Assembly (NCBI GenBank): GCA_000585055.1
Contig: JEMX01000078.1
Location: forward strand, 25,442 to 89,441
Reading direction: 5' to 3'
Length of the DNA: 64,000 bases
Origin: Candidatus Accumulibacter appositus
GTDB lineage: Bacteria > Pseudomonadota > Gammaproteobacteria > Burkholderiales > Rhodocyclaceae
Of the stretch, positions 1-9,715 are shown in pieces (position 1 is the stretch's first letter; every line of letters begins with the position of its first letter). The translations under genes and the position numbers were made by a program. The notes beneath the pieces are model-generated. The model worked only from the letters and a program-made list of their open reading frames with translations. It made no database searches and was not told the origin of the DNA.

Positions 1-1153
1 CGTCGCCGCCATGGCCATCTGTCAGACCATCGAGGCCGGTTATCAGGCGGCTCTCATGGCCCCGACCGAAATTCTCGCCGAGCAGCACTTCCTCAAGCTG
101 CGCGCCTGGCTGGAGCCACTGGGTGTCGAGGTGGTGTGCCTCTCGGGTCGTCTCGGCGCCAGGAGCCGGCGGGCGCTGCGCCAACAGGCGGCGACGAGTG
201 CGCAGCTGGTCGTCGGAACACATGCCCTGATCCAGGAAGGCCTGGATTTTGCCCGCCTCGGTCTGGCGATCATCGACGAACAGCATCGTTTCGGCGTCGT
301 ACAGCGGCTCGACTTGCGGCGCAAAGGGGGCAATCCGCACCAGCTGATGATGTCCGCAACACCGATTCCGCGCACCCTGGCGATGAGTTACTACGCCGAT
401 CTCGATGTTTCTCTGATCGACGAAATGCCGGCTGGTCGCTCGCCGGTGCGCACCCGGCTATTCTCGGATGCGCGCCGTGAGGAAGTGACTGCCGCCGTGC
501 GCGGCGTGGTTGCTGCCGGGCGACAGGCTTACTGGGTTTGCCCCTTGATCGAAGAATCGGCAAAGCTGCAGCTGCAGGCGGCCCTTGATACGTACACGGC
601 TTTGCTCGGCGAACTGGCCGGTCTGCGCATTGGCCTGGTTCACGGCCGCCTGAGCGGTACCGAGAAAGCAGCAGTGATGGCCGCGTTTGTTGCTGGCCAG
701 ATCGACGTGCTGGTGGCGACGACGGTCATCGAAGTCGGCGTCGACGTGGCCAACGCCAGCCTGATGGTCATCGAACACGCCGAGCGCTTCGGGCTCGCGC
801 AGCTGCATCAGTTACGCGGACGCGTCGGGCGCGGCACGCATGATTCGCTTTGCGTCCTGCTCTATCAGCAGCCGTTGTCGGCAATGGCACGGGCGCGCCT
901 GAAGATCATTTTCGAGCACACGGACGGTTTCGAGATCGCTCGCCAGGACCTTCGTCTGCGTGGCCCCGGTGAGTTCGTCGGCAGCCGCCAATCGGGCGTG
1001 CCGCTGCTCCGCTATGCCGACCTCGAAGCCGATGCCGACCTCGTCGAGCTGGCACGGGAGATGGCAGTACAGCTACTGCGCAACGATCCCGCGTGCGCCG
1101 AACGCCATCTCCGGCGCTGGCTGGGAAATCGCGACGAGTTGCTGAAAGCCTGA
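1..1153 (+). CDS. recG: ATP-dependent DNA helicase RecG, C-terminal part (5' end outside window)
   Basis: RecG remodels stalled replication forks and Holliday junctions. The frame is open from the left edge, so the wedge domain and the Walker A motif lie outside the window. Visible motifs are APTEILAEQH (motif Ia), the DEQHRFG box (motif II, DEQH rather than DEAD), SATPIPRT (motif III), TTVIEVGVDV (motif V) and QLRGRVGRG (motif VI), all in RecG order. The C-terminal part contains the LRGPGEFVGSRQSG segment typical of RecG. The internal ATG at 11 is not the start. The gene ends normally at 1153. Confidence 0.96.
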   Translation, partial: VAAMAICQTIEAGYQAALMAPTEILAEQHFLKLRAWLEPLGVEVVCLSGRLGARSRRALRQQAATSAQLVVGTHALIQEGLDFARLGLAIIDEQHRFGVVQRLDLRRKGGNPHQLMMSATPIPRTLAMSYYADLDVSLIDEMPAGRSPVRTRLFSDARREEVTAAVRGVVAAGRQAYWVCPLIEESAKLQLQAALDTYTALLGELAGLRIGLVHGRLSGTEKAAVMAAFVAGQIDVLVATTVIEVGVDVANASLMVIEHAERFGLAQLHQLRGRVGRGTHDSLCVLLYQQPLSAMARARLKIIFEHTDGFEIARQDLRLRGPGEFVGSRQSGVPLLRYADLEADADLVELAREMAVQLLRNDPACAERHLRRWLGNRDELLKA

Positions 1154-1230
1154 AGCGCGAGGCGCGGGCAGTGTCCCGGTCGGCGTGGCTTCATGCTTCT
1201 CTCCCTCCGTGGCGCAGCCCTTGCTCGTCT

Positions 1231-2871
1231 TCAGGTGACACGAAAATAGGCGACCACTTCACGCAAGCGGTTGGCGAGGCCGTTGAGGGCGCTCGCCGAC
1301 TCGGCATTGCTGTGCATGGTGGCATTTGTTTCCTCGGTCATCGAGGCGATGTTCTGCACGTGCCCGGCGATGTCGTTGGCCACCGTCGCCTGTTCGCGGG
1401 TGGCGGTCGCCACCTGCTGCACGCGTTCGCTGGATTCATGCGCCTGCCGGTGAATCGATTCGAGCATGTCACTGGCCTCGCGCGCCTTATCGAGGCTACG
1501 GCTCACCTGCGGAGCCGCCTCACCCATGGCGCCGACTGCCAATTCGGTATCGGCCTGGACGCTGACCACCATGGTACTGATTTCGTTGGTGGCCTTGCTG
1601 GTCCGTTCGGCGAGCTTGCGAACTTCGTCGGCGACGACCGCGAAGCCGCGGCCCTGCTCGCCGGCGCGGGCTGCTTCGATGGCCGCATTCAGTGCCAGCA
1701 GGTTGGTCTGCTCGGCGATCTCCCTGATCACCTCGGCAATGCCGCCGATGTCGCGTGAGCGTGTTGCCAGCTGCCGTATCTGCTCCGACGAACGGGCGAC
1801 GATTTCCGCGACCTTCTCGATTTCCGCAGCAGAGCTGCTGACCAGCGTGCGCCCCTGTTCGGCGCAATTGGCGGCGGCGCGGGAATTCTCGCCGGTTGCC
1901 TGCGCGTTCTGCGCGACTTCGTTGATGCTTACCGTCAGCTCTTCAATCGAAGCCGCGGTGGCCGACGTCGAGTTGGCTTGTGCCTCGGCGGCGTGGCGCG
2001 TCTCGTCGGTGGCTACTGAAATCTCGCTGGCGCTGTTGGCCAGAGCGCTGGACAACTGGTCGATCTCGGCGATGATTCCGCGCAGGCGGTTCTGCATTTG
2101 TGCGATGGAATGCAGCAGGCTGCCGCTGAGTCTTTTCTCGGTGGTCATTTCCTGGCCAAGGTCGCCGCTGGCGATGCGCAGCGCGATTGCCGATGCCTCG
2201 GCCGGTTCACCGCCCAGTTGGCGCAGTACGCTGCGCCCAATCCACATCGATACGCCGGCCAGGACGCCAATCACCAGAGCGATGATGATCAGGGCGTTGA
2301 GTGCTTCGCGAGCGAAGGCCTGGTCGACATCATCGAGATAGATGCCGGTACCGATGACCCAGCCCCACGGCTTGAAGTGGGCGGAATAGCTGAGTTTGGG
2401 GACCGCTTTGTCGCTGCCGGCTTTGGCAAAGGAATAGTCGACAATGCCTCCCTGCTCGCTGGCCTGTGCGACGCTCACCAGCTCCTGGATGAACAATTTG
2501 CCGTTCGGGTCGCGCAAGTCGGCGCCGCTCTTGCCTTCCAGCGCCGCTTTCGCCGCGTGCATCACGAACTGATGCTGGCTGTCGAGGACGAAGAAATACT
2601 CCCCGTTCGCGTAGCGCATCTGGCGCACGGTTTCGAGTGCCTGCCTTTTTGCCTCGTCTTCACTCAGTGCGCCACTCTTGGCCAGCTCGTGAAAGCGGGC
2701 AACGACGCCAGTGGCCACCTCGACCAGCGCGTGGATCTTGTCCTTGCGATCTTCCAGCATGCCCTTGCGCAGTTCATAGAGCGAGTTCAGGCCGAGCGCG
2801 GCGAGGCCGAGCACCGCCACGACCAATACCACGACGAAGCGCGTCTTGATACTCCATTCACCGACCTTCAT
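1231..2871 (-). CDS. Methyl-accepting chemotaxis protein with single Cache domain
   Basis: Transmembrane chemoreceptor that signals to CheA/CheW. I place the start at 2871 because GGGAG lies about 7 nt upstream; ATGs at 2877 and 2922 are alternatives. Domain order: an N-terminal membrane helix (about residues 10-30), a periplasmic sCache_2-type sensor with GEYFFVLD and a [10 protein letters not shown] ending, a second membrane helix near residue 190-210, HAMP, then the cytoplasmic coiled coil with the conserved hairpin tip [20 protein letters not shown]. No NWETF-type pentapeptide is visible at the C terminus. The ligand cannot be read from the sequence; Cache domains of this class usually bind small organic acids. 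Confidence 0.93.
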   Translation of the reverse strand: MKVGEWSIKTRFVVVLVVAVLGLAALGLNSLYELRKGMLEDRKDKIHALVEVATGVVARFHELAKSGALSEDEAKRQALETVRQMRYANGEYFFVLDSQHQFVMHAAKAALEGKSGADLRDPNGKLFIQELVSVAQASEQGGIVDYSFAKAGSDKAVPKLSYSAHFKPWGWVIGTGIYLDDVDQAFAREALNALIIIALVIGVLAGVSMWIGRSVLRQLGGEPAEASAIALRIASGDLGQEMTTEKRLSGSLLHSIAQMQNRLRGIIAEIDQLSSALANSASEISVATDETRHAAEAQANSTSATAASIEELTVSINEVAQNAQATGENSRAAANCAEQGRTLVSSSAAEIEKVAEIVARSSEQIRQLATRSRDIGGIAEVIREIAEQTNLLALNAAIEAARAGEQGRGFAVVADEVRKLAERTSKATNEISTMVVSVQADTELAVGAMGEAAPQVSRSLDKAREASDMLESIHRQAHESSERVQQVATATREQATVANDIAGHVQNIASMTEETNATMHSNAESASALNGLANRLREVVAYFRVT

Positions 2872-3150
2872 TGCCATTCTCCCGGGGTAGTTGCCGTCAA
2901 AGCGGCTTGTAGGGTGGATCATCGCCAGCCGCTGATTGGGCCATTCCTGCCGCTTGCGAACGCTCGCGCAGGGCGGCGCCCATGTTGTTCGATGTCACGC
3001 GCTGCGCAAAGTCGCTGGCAGTCTGCTGAGGCTTGAACAGACATGTCAGCAGCAATGGATTGCATAACTACACTATGCTAACGGCCAGCGGGCAACGAAC
3101 TTTAGCGCAATTGCCTCTGCCCCTGCGGCGCGGCCAGTGCCGGGTAGCGC

Positions 3151-3720
3151 CTATCGTCGCCAGAGTCTCCGCAAGAAGGTGTCCCAGCGCAGCGACCAGC
3201 GATCGGGAAGCTCGCGAACGATCTCCAGAACATCGTCGCCCTGGTCGCTTTCCAGAATCGCGAAACGCTGCGCCCGTGCCAGATCGAGCATCGGCCTGTT
3301 GTCGGCCAGCACATGCCCGTGCATGCGCCGCAAGCCGCGCCGTGACGCTTCGCGAATCAGCGCCTTGAGGATCCGGCGTCCGATGCCCTGGCCTTGCCAG
3401 GGGTCGCCGATGAGCAGGGAAAAGGTGCAATCCGGACGCTCATCCTCGTGAACGAAGCGGCCGCCGGCAATCGGGATTTCAATTCCATCCTCGCGCCGTA
3501 AAACGACCAGCAGGTACTCCCTGGCCGGATCAATGTCGATCAGTCGGTGCACCGCATCGTCGGAGAATTCGGCGATCGAGACGAAGAAGCGGCGACGCCG
3601 GGTATCGGCCGACAGTGTGTTCAGCGACGCCTTGACCTGCGGCGCGTCGCTTGGCCGCATTTGGCGCATTTCGAGCCGCGTTCCGTCGAGTGACTGCCAG
3701 CTTTCGACAAGGTCATTCAC
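3151..3720 (-). CDS. GNAT family N-acetyltransferase
   Basis: 189-residue single-domain acetyltransferase. The acetyl-CoA pyrophosphate-binding loop reads WQGQGIGRRIL (Q/RxxGxG/A form) near residue 108-118, followed by the helix and the LADNRPMLDLARAQRF segment typical of motif B. Both neighbours are transcribed separately, so the context does not identify the substrate. Similar domains are found as stand-alone enzymes and in protein lysine acetyltransferases; I do not assign one. Confidence 0.85.
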   Translation of the reverse strand: MNDLVESWQSLDGTRLEMRQMRPSDAPQVKASLNTLSADTRRRRFFVSIAEFSDDAVHRLIDIDPAREYLLVVLRREDGIEIPIAGGRFVHEDERPDCTFSLLIGDPWQGQGIGRRILKALIREASRRGLRRMHGHVLADNRPMLDLARAQRFAILESDQGDDVLEIVRELPDRWSLRWDTFLRRLWRR

Positions 3721-3802
3721 GGCGACGCCGCTTTCGGGGAGCGAAGAGCGAGAAACATGCTCGGCAGTATGCCTGCAATTTGCGGGCGCCGTCGAGCAGC
3801 CG

Positions 3803-3820
3803 AGTCATGGTGCTGAAACA
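3803..3820 (+). promoter_or_regulatory. Weak Pho-box-like sequence upstream of pstS
   Basis: GAGTCAT, 4 nt, then CTGAAAC, about 65 nt before the pstS start. This matches 9 of 14 positions of CTGTCAT-N4-CTGTCAT. Phosphate control of pstS by PhoB is expected, but this site alone is poor evidence. Confidence 0.25.
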
Positions 3821-3882
3821 TTCGCTCCGTAAGATCAATCGCGTTGCTACTGCAGCACGAACTCTCACTCAATGGAGAAATC

Positions 3883-4911
3883 ATGATCGTTTCAAAACGC
3901 GTTTTCCTGAAGATTTCCGGCGTCGCCGCGGCCATGGCCATGGGCTTCGGGTCGATCGCTGCGCAAGCCGCCGACCTGACCGGCGCCGGCGCGACCTTCC
4001 CCTACGCGGTGTATACCAAGTGGGCCGAAGCTTACCAGGCCGCCACCGGCAAGTCGGTCAATTACCAGGGTATCGGTTCTTCCGGTGGTATCAAGCAGAT
4101 CAAGGCCAAGACCGTTGATTTCGGCGGCACCGACGCGCCCTTGAGCGCAGCGGATCTGAACGCTGCCGGCCTGGTGCAGTTCCCTTCCGTGATTGGCGCG
4201 GTGACCATTGTGCTCAATCTCCCTGGCATCTCTTCCGGGCAACTCAAGCTGGATGGTCCGACGGCTGCCAATATCTTTCGCGGTGCCATCACCAAGTGGA
4301 ACGATCCTGCCATCACCAGCCTGAACCCGGATCTCAAGCTGCCGCCGACTGCGATCACCATCGTCCACCGCTCGGACGGCTCCGGTACCACCGACGTGAT
4401 GACCCGCTACTTGGCCAAGCAGTCGGCTGACTTCGTGCGCGACGTCGGTGTCGGCAAGAGTGTCAACTGGCCGGCCAATGAGATCGGTGGCAAGGGCAAC
4501 CCGGGTGTCGCGGCAAACGTCCAGAAAATTGCCGGCACCATCGGCTACGTCGACTACGCCGATGCCAAAAAGAACGGTTTGGCCTTCGCCGCGCTGAAGA
4601 ACAAGGCCGGAAATTTCGTGTTGCCCAGCGGCGAGGCCTTCGCGGCGGCCGCCGCCGGCGCCGATTTCAAAGTCAAGGGCATGGCACCTGACATGCTCGA
4701 CCAGACGGCAAAGGAGGCCTGGCCGATCGTCAGCGCAACCTACATCCTGGCCTACGAAAAAGGTGAAGACGCTGCCAAACAGCAGGGCGTGGTGGACTTC
4801 TTCAGCTGGGCGCTGAACAAGGGCGGGACGCTGGCTGACGAGCTGGACTTTGTCCCCCTGCCGGCCAACGTGGTGGGCACCATCGAAGCCGAGATGAAGC
4901 GCATCAAGTAG
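3883..4911 (+). CDS. pstS: Phosphate ABC transporter, periplasmic phosphate-binding protein
   Basis: High-affinity phosphate receptor of the Pst importer. The start at 3883 follows GGAG at a 6-nt spacing and gives a clean signal peptide of about 27 residues ending in AQA before ADLTG, which is the usual mature N terminus of PstS. Phosphate-contacting segments are visible: GAGATFP near the N terminus, SSGGIKQI and RSDGSGTT. Length of 342 residues is normal. It heads a pstSCAB operon, and a stem-loop separates it from pstC. In a polyphosphate accumulator this system would supply phosphate at low external concentrations. Confidence 0.97.
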   Translation: MIVSKRVFLKISGVAAAMAMGFGSIAAQAADLTGAGATFPYAVYTKWAEAYQAATGKSVNYQGIGSSGGIKQIKAKTVDFGGTDAPLSAADLNAAGLVQFPSVIGAVTIVLNLPGISSGQLKLDGPTAANIFRGAITKWNDPAITSLNPDLKLPPTAITIVHRSDGSGTTDVMTRYLAKQSADFVRDVGVGKSVNWPANEIGGKGNPGVAANVQKIAGTIGYVDYADAKKNGLAFAALKNKAGNFVLPSGEAFAAAAAGADFKVKGMAPDMLDQTAKEAWPIVSATYILAYEKGEDAAKQQGVVDFFSWALNKGGTLADELDFVPLPANVVGTIEAEMKRIK

Positions 4912-4933
4912 TCGTGCGGTTCGCCAGGCAATT

Positions 4934-4957
4934 GCGGCGGGCTTCGCAAGACGCCGC
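4934..4957 (+). other. Stem-loop in the pstS-pstC gap
   Basis: GCGGCG and CGCCGC flank a 12-nt loop just after the pstS stop, with no U-run. A structure here is expected to protect the abundant pstS message or to lower expression of pstC. This role is inferred. Confidence 0.4.
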
Positions 4958-5025
4958 CTCGCCAGCGTCGGGGCGTCCGCGCAAGCTGTGTTAGGCGACT
5001 GAAGTCGATAGTGGGAAGGGGCGGT

Positions 5026-6036
5026 ATGGAAGAGAGCATGGCGTGGAAAACAGTGAGAATGACTGATTCGGCAGCGCACGCGCAGGTAGATGCGTACGCT
5101 GTCCAGGTCAGGATCTTCAAACATCAGGATTCGATCTTCCACAAGCTCACTTTCCTGTTCGCCTTTCTGGTGCTGGCGGCGCTGGCCGGGATTCTGATTT
5201 CACTGGCCATCGAGGCGGCGCCCGCGTTCCGCGCCTTCGGACCCGCTTTTCTGTGGAGCGAGGCGTGGAGCGTGCCGGACGACGAGTTCGGTGCCCTGAT
5301 CTCGATCTACGGCACGCTCAGCACGTCGCTCATCGCGCTGCTGATCGGGGTGCCGGTGAGCTTTGGTATCGCGCTGTTTCTCACCGAGAGTTGTCCGGGC
5401 TGGCTGCGTCGGCCGCTGGGGACGGCCATCGAATTGCTCGCCGGGGTTCCCTCGATCATTTACGGCATCTGGGGCCTGTTTGTTTTCGCACCCTTGTTCG
5501 CCAGGAATGTTCAGCCCTGGGTGCAGGCAGGCTTTGGCGATCTGCCGGTGATCGGTGGCTGGTTCGCCGGCCCGCCGCTCGGGATCGGCATACTGTCGGC
5601 AGGCATCGTGCTGGCGCTGATGGTGATTCCCTTCATTGCCTCGGTAATGCGTGACGTCTTCGACACCGTGCCAGCGGTGCTCAAGGAATCCGCCTACGGC
5701 CTTGGTTGCACGACCTGGGAGGTGGTCTGGAACATCGTCTTGCCTTATACACGTGTCGGCGTCATCGGCGGCATCATGCTCGGCCTCGGACGCGCCCTGG
5801 GCGAGACGATGGCCGTCACCTTCGTTATCGGCAACGCCAATCGCATCGCCGGCAGCTTCTTTGCGCCGGGCAACTCGATTGCTTCGCTACTGGCCAACGA
5901 GTTCGGCGAGGCGGATCCGGGGCTGCATACCTCGTCGCTGTTTGCGCTCGGCCTGGTGCTGTTCGTCATCACCTGCGTCGTCCTCGGACTGTCGCGCTGG
6001 CTAGTCCATCGCGCCAGCGCCAGGCAGGGCGTTTGA
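5026..6036 (+). CDS. pstC: Phosphate ABC transporter permease PstC
   Basis: Inner-membrane subunit that forms the phosphate channel with PstA. The start at 5026 has AAGGGG-type pairing 5-6 nt upstream; ATGs at 5038 and 5059 are also possible. There are about six membrane segments, the first at [16 protein letters not shown]. The C-terminal half holds the EAA-type cytoplasmic loop ([20 protein letters not shown], with the G nine residues before the I/LP), which contacts the ATPase. Length of 336 residues is typical. Second gene of the operon, 18 nt before pstA. Confidence 0.96.
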   Translation: MEESMAWKTVRMTDSAAHAQVDAYAVQVRIFKHQDSIFHKLTFLFAFLVLAALAGILISLAIEAAPAFRAFGPAFLWSEAWSVPDDEFGALISIYGTLSTSLIALLIGVPVSFGIALFLTESCPGWLRRPLGTAIELLAGVPSIIYGIWGLFVFAPLFARNVQPWVQAGFGDLPVIGGWFAGPPLGIGILSAGIVLALMVIPFIASVMRDVFDTVPAVLKESAYGLGCTTWEVVWNIVLPYTRVGVIGGIMLGLGRALGETMAVTFVIGNANRIAGSFFAPGNSIASLLANEFGEADPGLHTSSLFALGLVLFVITCVVLGLSRWLVHRASARQGV

Positions 6037-6054
6037 GACGCCACAGGGGCTGCA

Positions 6055-6891
6055 ATGGAACATTATCGTCGTCGAATGTTAATCAACCGTCTCGGTATCG
6101 GCTTGTCAATGCTGGCCATGGCCTTTGGTCTGGCGGCCTTGATGTGGATACTGTGGACCCTGTTTTCGAAAGGCTTCGCCGCCCTGAGCTGGGATTTCTT
6201 TACCCAGGACACGCCGGCACCGGGTAGCGAAGGCGGTGGGCTGCGCAATGCGATCGTCGGCAGCGTCATGATTGTCGGTTTTGCGACGCTGGTGTCCACC
6301 CCGATCGGTATTCTTGCCGGCATCTATCTGGCCGAGTACGGCGACACCTCGAAGTTCGCGGCGACGACCCGCTTCGTCACCGACATCATGCTGTCGGCGC
6401 CGTCGATAGTCGTTGGTCTCTTCGTTTACGCACTGATGGTGGCGACCGTGGGTGGTTTTTCCGGCTGGGCCGGTTCGGTCGCGCTGTCCCTGATCGCCAT
6501 TCCCGTCGTCGTGCGCACCACCGAGAACATGCTTAGACTGGTGCCGTCGAGTCTGCGCGAGGCGGCTTTCGCGATCGGCGCGCCGCGTTGGCAGGTGTCA
6601 CTGAAAGTGACCCTGCGCTCGGTCAAGGCCGGTGTGGTGACCGGCGTCCTGCTGGCTATCGCGCGGGTCACCGGCGAAACGGCGCCACTGCTGTTTACGG
6701 CGCTCAACAACCAGTTCTTCAGCGCTGACATGTCGGAGCCAATGGGCAATCTGCCGGTGGTCATTTTTCAGTTCGCCATGAGTCCCTACGACAACTGGAT
6801 TGAGCTGGCCTGGGGCGGCGCCCTGCTGATCGCCTTGCTGGTGTTGGCGATCAATATCGGTGCGCGTGTCCTCTTTCGTCACAAGACCTGA
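6055..6891 (+). CDS. pstA: Phosphate ABC transporter permease PstA
   Basis: Second channel-forming permease of the Pst importer. It has six predicted membrane segments and the ATPase-coupling loop LREAAFAIGAPRWQVSLKV. The start at 6055 has AGGGG five nt upstream. Length of 278 residues is usual. It lies 18 nt after pstC and 18 nt before pstB, so it is co-transcribed. Confidence 0.96.
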   Translation: MEHYRRRMLINRLGIGLSMLAMAFGLAALMWILWTLFSKGFAALSWDFFTQDTPAPGSEGGGLRNAIVGSVMIVGFATLVSTPIGILAGIYLAEYGDTSKFAATTRFVTDIMLSAPSIVVGLFVYALMVATVGGFSGWAGSVALSLIAIPVVVRTTENMLRLVPSSLREAAFAIGAPRWQVSLKVTLRSVKAGVVTGVLLAIARVTGETAPLLFTALNNQFFSADMSEPMGNLPVVIFQFAMSPYDNWIELAWGGALLIALLVLAINIGARVLFRHKT

Positions 6892-6909
6892 ACTGCGGAG
6901 CATCGAATA

Positions 6910-7701
6910 ATGTCCGAGACCTGCGACCACATGGTCCAAATCAGCGAACAAGCCATTTTGCAGGTGCGCGAACTGGATTTCTACTACGGCGACTTCAAGG
7001 GTCTGAAAGCCGTCAGTCTCGATGTCGCTCGCAACCGTGTGACCGCCTTCATCGGGCCGTCCGGTTGTGGGAAGTCTACGCTCTTGCGTGCTTTCAACCG
7101 CATGTACGATCTCTATCCGGGGCAGCGCGCCGAAGGGCAGATCGTTTTCAATGGCAAGAACCTGCTCGACCGGAAACAGGACGTGAACCTGGTGCGGGCG
7201 AAGATCGGCATGGTTTTCCAGAAGCCGACTCCGTTTCCGATGACCATCTATGAAAACATCGCCTTCGGTGTTCGGCTTTACGAGAAGTTCAGCAAGAGCG
7301 AACTCGACGAACGGGTGGAATGGGCGCTTAACAAGGCTGCCCTGTGGGATGAAGTCAAGGACAAGTTGCAGCAGAGCGGCCTGTCCCTTTCCGGCGGCCA
7401 GCAGCAGCGCCTATGCATCGCCCGGGCGGTGGCGGTGAAGCCCCAGATCGTGCTCCTCGACGAACCGACCTCGGCGCTCGATCCGCTGTCCACGGCCAAG
7501 GTGGAGGAACTGATCAACGAACTCAAGAGCGAGTACTCCATCGCCATCGTCACTCACAACATGCAACAGGCGGGCCGGATTTCCGACTACACGGCCTTCA
7601 TGTACCTCGGCGAGCTTGTCGAGTTCGGCCGCACCGAAGAGTTGTTCGTGAAACCGAAGGTCAAACACACCGAGGATTACATTACCGGTCGCTTCGGTTG
7701 A
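6910..7701 (+). CDS. pstB: Phosphate ABC transporter ATP-binding protein
   Basis: Cytoplasmic ATPase of the Pst importer. Walker A is GPSGCGKST, the Q-loop lies in [11 protein letters not shown], the signature is LSGGQQQRL, Walker B is [11 protein letters not shown] and the H-loop is IVTHNMQQA. The PTPFPM after the Q-loop is characteristic of PstB. The operon ends here: phoU, which commonly follows pstB, is absent, and the next genes encode a metal importer. Pst-PhoR signalling would therefore need a PhoU encoded elsewhere. Confidence 0.97.
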   Translation: MSETCDHMVQISEQAILQVRELDFYYGDFKGLKAVSLDVARNRVTAFIGPSGCGKSTLLRAFNRMYDLYPGQRAEGQIVFNGKNLLDRKQDVNLVRAKIGMVFQKPTPFPMTIYENIAFGVRLYEKFSKSELDERVEWALNKAALWDEVKDKLQQSGLSLSGGQQQRLCIARAVAVKPQIVLLDEPTSALDPLSTAKVEELINELKSEYSIAIVTHNMQQAGRISDYTAFMYLGELVEFGRTEELFVKPKVKHTEDYITGRFG

Positions 7702-7868
7702 GCCGGCAAATCGTCGCTTGCTTGTCCGGGGTGGCGACGGCGTGCTGGCGGGCGCGAACGCTCGCTGAGCTCGCTCAAGGCGGTTGCGTTTGGCTGGCGA
7801 ACGAGGCAAGATTCGCCCTCCGCGGGAACTCAGAGTCCGCGCCCGAAAAGCCTTACCTCGCGTCGTAT

Positions 7869-8012
7869 ATGTCTCTTTCTGCAAGCCCACGCGCATCGGC
7901 AAGCGCCAAAGTCCGCAATCCGGTGCTCTGCGCCAGTGCCTTGGCGCGCCTGCTCTGGGCATTCGCTGTGCTGCTGCTGCTGTGGACGACGGTGTTCTGG
8001 GCGCTGCACTGA
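7869..8012 (+). CDS. Possible 47-residue single-span membrane protein
   Basis: Small frame just before the metal transporter genes. A polar N-terminal half is followed by one strong membrane span (LLWAFAVLLLLWTTVFWAL) that runs to the stop. The start codon has no clear ribosome binding site. It ends 14 nt before the ATPase gene, so it could be the first gene of that operon. The composition is more like a real membrane peptide than a chance frame, but no family is recognised. The rest of the 7702-8026 gap shows nothing, and I found no Zur-type operator. Confidence 0.35.
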   Translation: MSLSASPRASASAKVRNPVLCASALARLLWAFAVLLLLWTTVFWALH

Positions 8013-8026
8013 ACGCCGCGCCAGCG

Positions 8027-8815
8027 ATGCCCGACAAGCCTGCAATCACCTCAGCGAACGGCCAGCCGATCCTGCGCTTCGATAATCTGACGCTTGGCTA
8101 CGATCGTCATCCGGCGGTCCACCACCTGCAGGGGGAGGTTGCCGCCGGCAGCCTGCTGGCCATCGTTGGTCCCAACGGTGCTGGTAAATCGACGCTGCTC
8201 AAAGGCATTACCGGCGAACTGCGGCCCTTGCAGGGCCGCATCGAGTTGCTTGGCGTGCAGCGCCGGCAAATCGCTTATCTGACCCAGCTGACGACGCTCG
8301 ACAGCAGCTTTCCGATGGTCGTTCACGACTTCGTGGCCATGGGCCTGTGGCGCGAGATCGGTGCCTTTGGCGGCCTCGACCGCGCCCGGCGCGAACGCAT
8401 TGCTGCGGCCATCGACCTGGTCGGCATGACCGGCCTCGAGAGCCGTCCGATCGGTGCGCTCTCGGGCGGTCAGTTGCAGCGTGCGCATTTTGCCCGCGTC
8501 CTGCTCCAGGATGCCCCGCTGGTGCTCCTCGACGAGCCCTATGGCGCCATCGACGCGGCCAGCGTTCGCGACCTGGCGGCGCTGGTGCGACACTGGCATG
8601 GCGAAGGGCGGACGGTAATCTCCGTCCTGCACGACCTCGAGCATGTCCACCAGGAGTACCCGGAAACGCTGCTGCTGGCTCGCGAGATCGTCGCCCGGGG
8701 CGATACCGCAACGGTGCTCAGCGACGCCAATCTGCAGCGCGCCCGGCGGATCGCCGAAGGGCGCGGCGATCACGCACACGCGCCCATCTGTCATGCCGAC
8801 CAGGACGCCGGATGA
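8027..8815 (+). CDS. znuC: Metal ABC transporter ATP-binding protein (zinc/manganese type)
   Basis: ATPase of a cluster A-I metal importer. Walker A is GPNGAGKST, the signature LSGGQLQRAHFARVL, Walker B VLLDEPYGAID and the H-switch VLHDLEHV. The GAID after Walker B is typical of Zn/Mn/Fe chelate importers (ZnuC, SitB, AztA). The frame is open further upstream, but the domain begins just after the ATG at 8027. The stop overlaps the permease start (ATGA). The znu name is by family; manganese is not excluded. Confidence 0.85.
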   Translation: MPDKPAITSANGQPILRFDNLTLGYDRHPAVHHLQGEVAAGSLLAIVGPNGAGKSTLLKGITGELRPLQGRIELLGVQRRQIAYLTQLTTLDSSFPMVVHDFVAMGLWREIGAFGGLDRARRERIAAAIDLVGMTGLESRPIGALSGGQLQRAHFARVLLQDAPLVLLDEPYGAIDAASVRDLAALVRHWHGEGRTVISVLHDLEHVHQEYPETLLLAREIVARGDTATVLSDANLQRARRIAEGRGDHAHAPICHADQDAG

Positions 8816-9693
8816 ACGAAACGCTGTCCAGCATTCCCTTGCTCTCGCCGTTCATCGAGTTTTCTTTCATGCGTCGGGCCTTGGCGGGTTGTCTGGCGTT
8901 GTCGCTCGGCGCGACGCCGGTCGGCGTCTTCCTGATGTTGCGTCGGATGAGTCTGGCCGGCGATGCCATGTCGCACGCCATTCTACCGGGGGCCGCGATC
9001 GGCTACCTGATTGCCGGTCTATCGCTGCCGGCGATGACCATCGGCGGCCTGGTCGCCGGTCTGGCGGTGGCCATGCTCTCCGGCGGTGTTGCTCGCAACT
9101 CGGTGATCAAGGAAGACACCAGTCTGGCGACTTTTTACCTGATCTCGCTGTCGGCCGGCGTGTTGATCATCTCGCTGCGCGGCAGCAGCGTCGACCTGCT
9201 GCATGTTCTTTTCGGCAGCGTGCTGGCGCTTGACGACGCCGCTCTGCTGCTGCTCGCAGGCTTTGCTTCGCTGTCGGTGCTGGCGCTCGCACTCGGTTTG
9301 CGCCTGTTCGTCCTCGAAGGCTGTGATCCTGCTTTTCTGGGGCGCATTAGTCGTCTCGGCCCGCTTGCGCACTATGGTTTCATGGTCCTGCTGGTGCTCA
9401 ATCTGGTTGCCGGCTTTCATGCTCTGGGGACCTTGATGGCGGTCGGGATCATGATTCTGCCGGCGGCTGCGGCGCGCCTGTGGGTGTGCAATGTCGGACC
9501 GCTGCTGTTGATCGCCGTGTTAGTCGCACTGCTCGGCTCCTTCATCGGCCTGTTGCTCTCGTATCATGCGGACCTGCCGGCCGGTCCGGCGATCGTGTTG
9601 ACCCTTGGCGGCCTCTATCTGCTCTCGCTGCTCGCCGCTCCGCTTGGGCCCCTGGCCAGTCGTTGGCGGTCGGGTTGGCACTTTGAACGCTGA
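8812..9693 (+). CDS. znuB: Metal ABC transporter permease (zinc/manganese type)
   Basis: 293-residue ABC-3 family permease with about eight hydrophobic segments. The start ATG overlaps the ATPase stop, which shows translational coupling. The segment MSLAGDAMSHAILPGAAIGY is the conserved early loop of ZnuB/MntB permeases, and the second half has the expected helix pattern ending in ALGTLMAVGIMILPAAAARL. It works with the ATPase before it and the binding protein after it. Confidence 0.9.
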   Translation: MNETLSSIPLLSPFIEFSFMRRALAGCLALSLGATPVGVFLMLRRMSLAGDAMSHAILPGAAIGYLIAGLSLPAMTIGGLVAGLAVAMLSGGVARNSVIKEDTSLATFYLISLSAGVLIISLRGSSVDLLHVLFGSVLALDDAALLLLAGFASLSVLALALGLRLFVLEGCDPAFLGRISRLGPLAHYGFMVLLVLNLVAGFHALGTLMAVGIMILPAAAARLWVCNVGPLLLIAVLVALLGSFIGLLLSYHADLPAGPAIVLTLGGLYLLSLLAAPLGPLASRWRSGWHFER

Positions 9694-9715
9694 GTCGACC
9701 TCGCGGGGAAAAACG

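Noticed and set aside
2098..3036. Plus-strand frame opposite the chemoreceptor gene
   Set aside because: Antisense shadow; the chemoreceptor frame has all domain motifs.
7702..7868. Search for a Zur operator before the metal importer
   Set aside because: No GTTAT-type palindrome was found.
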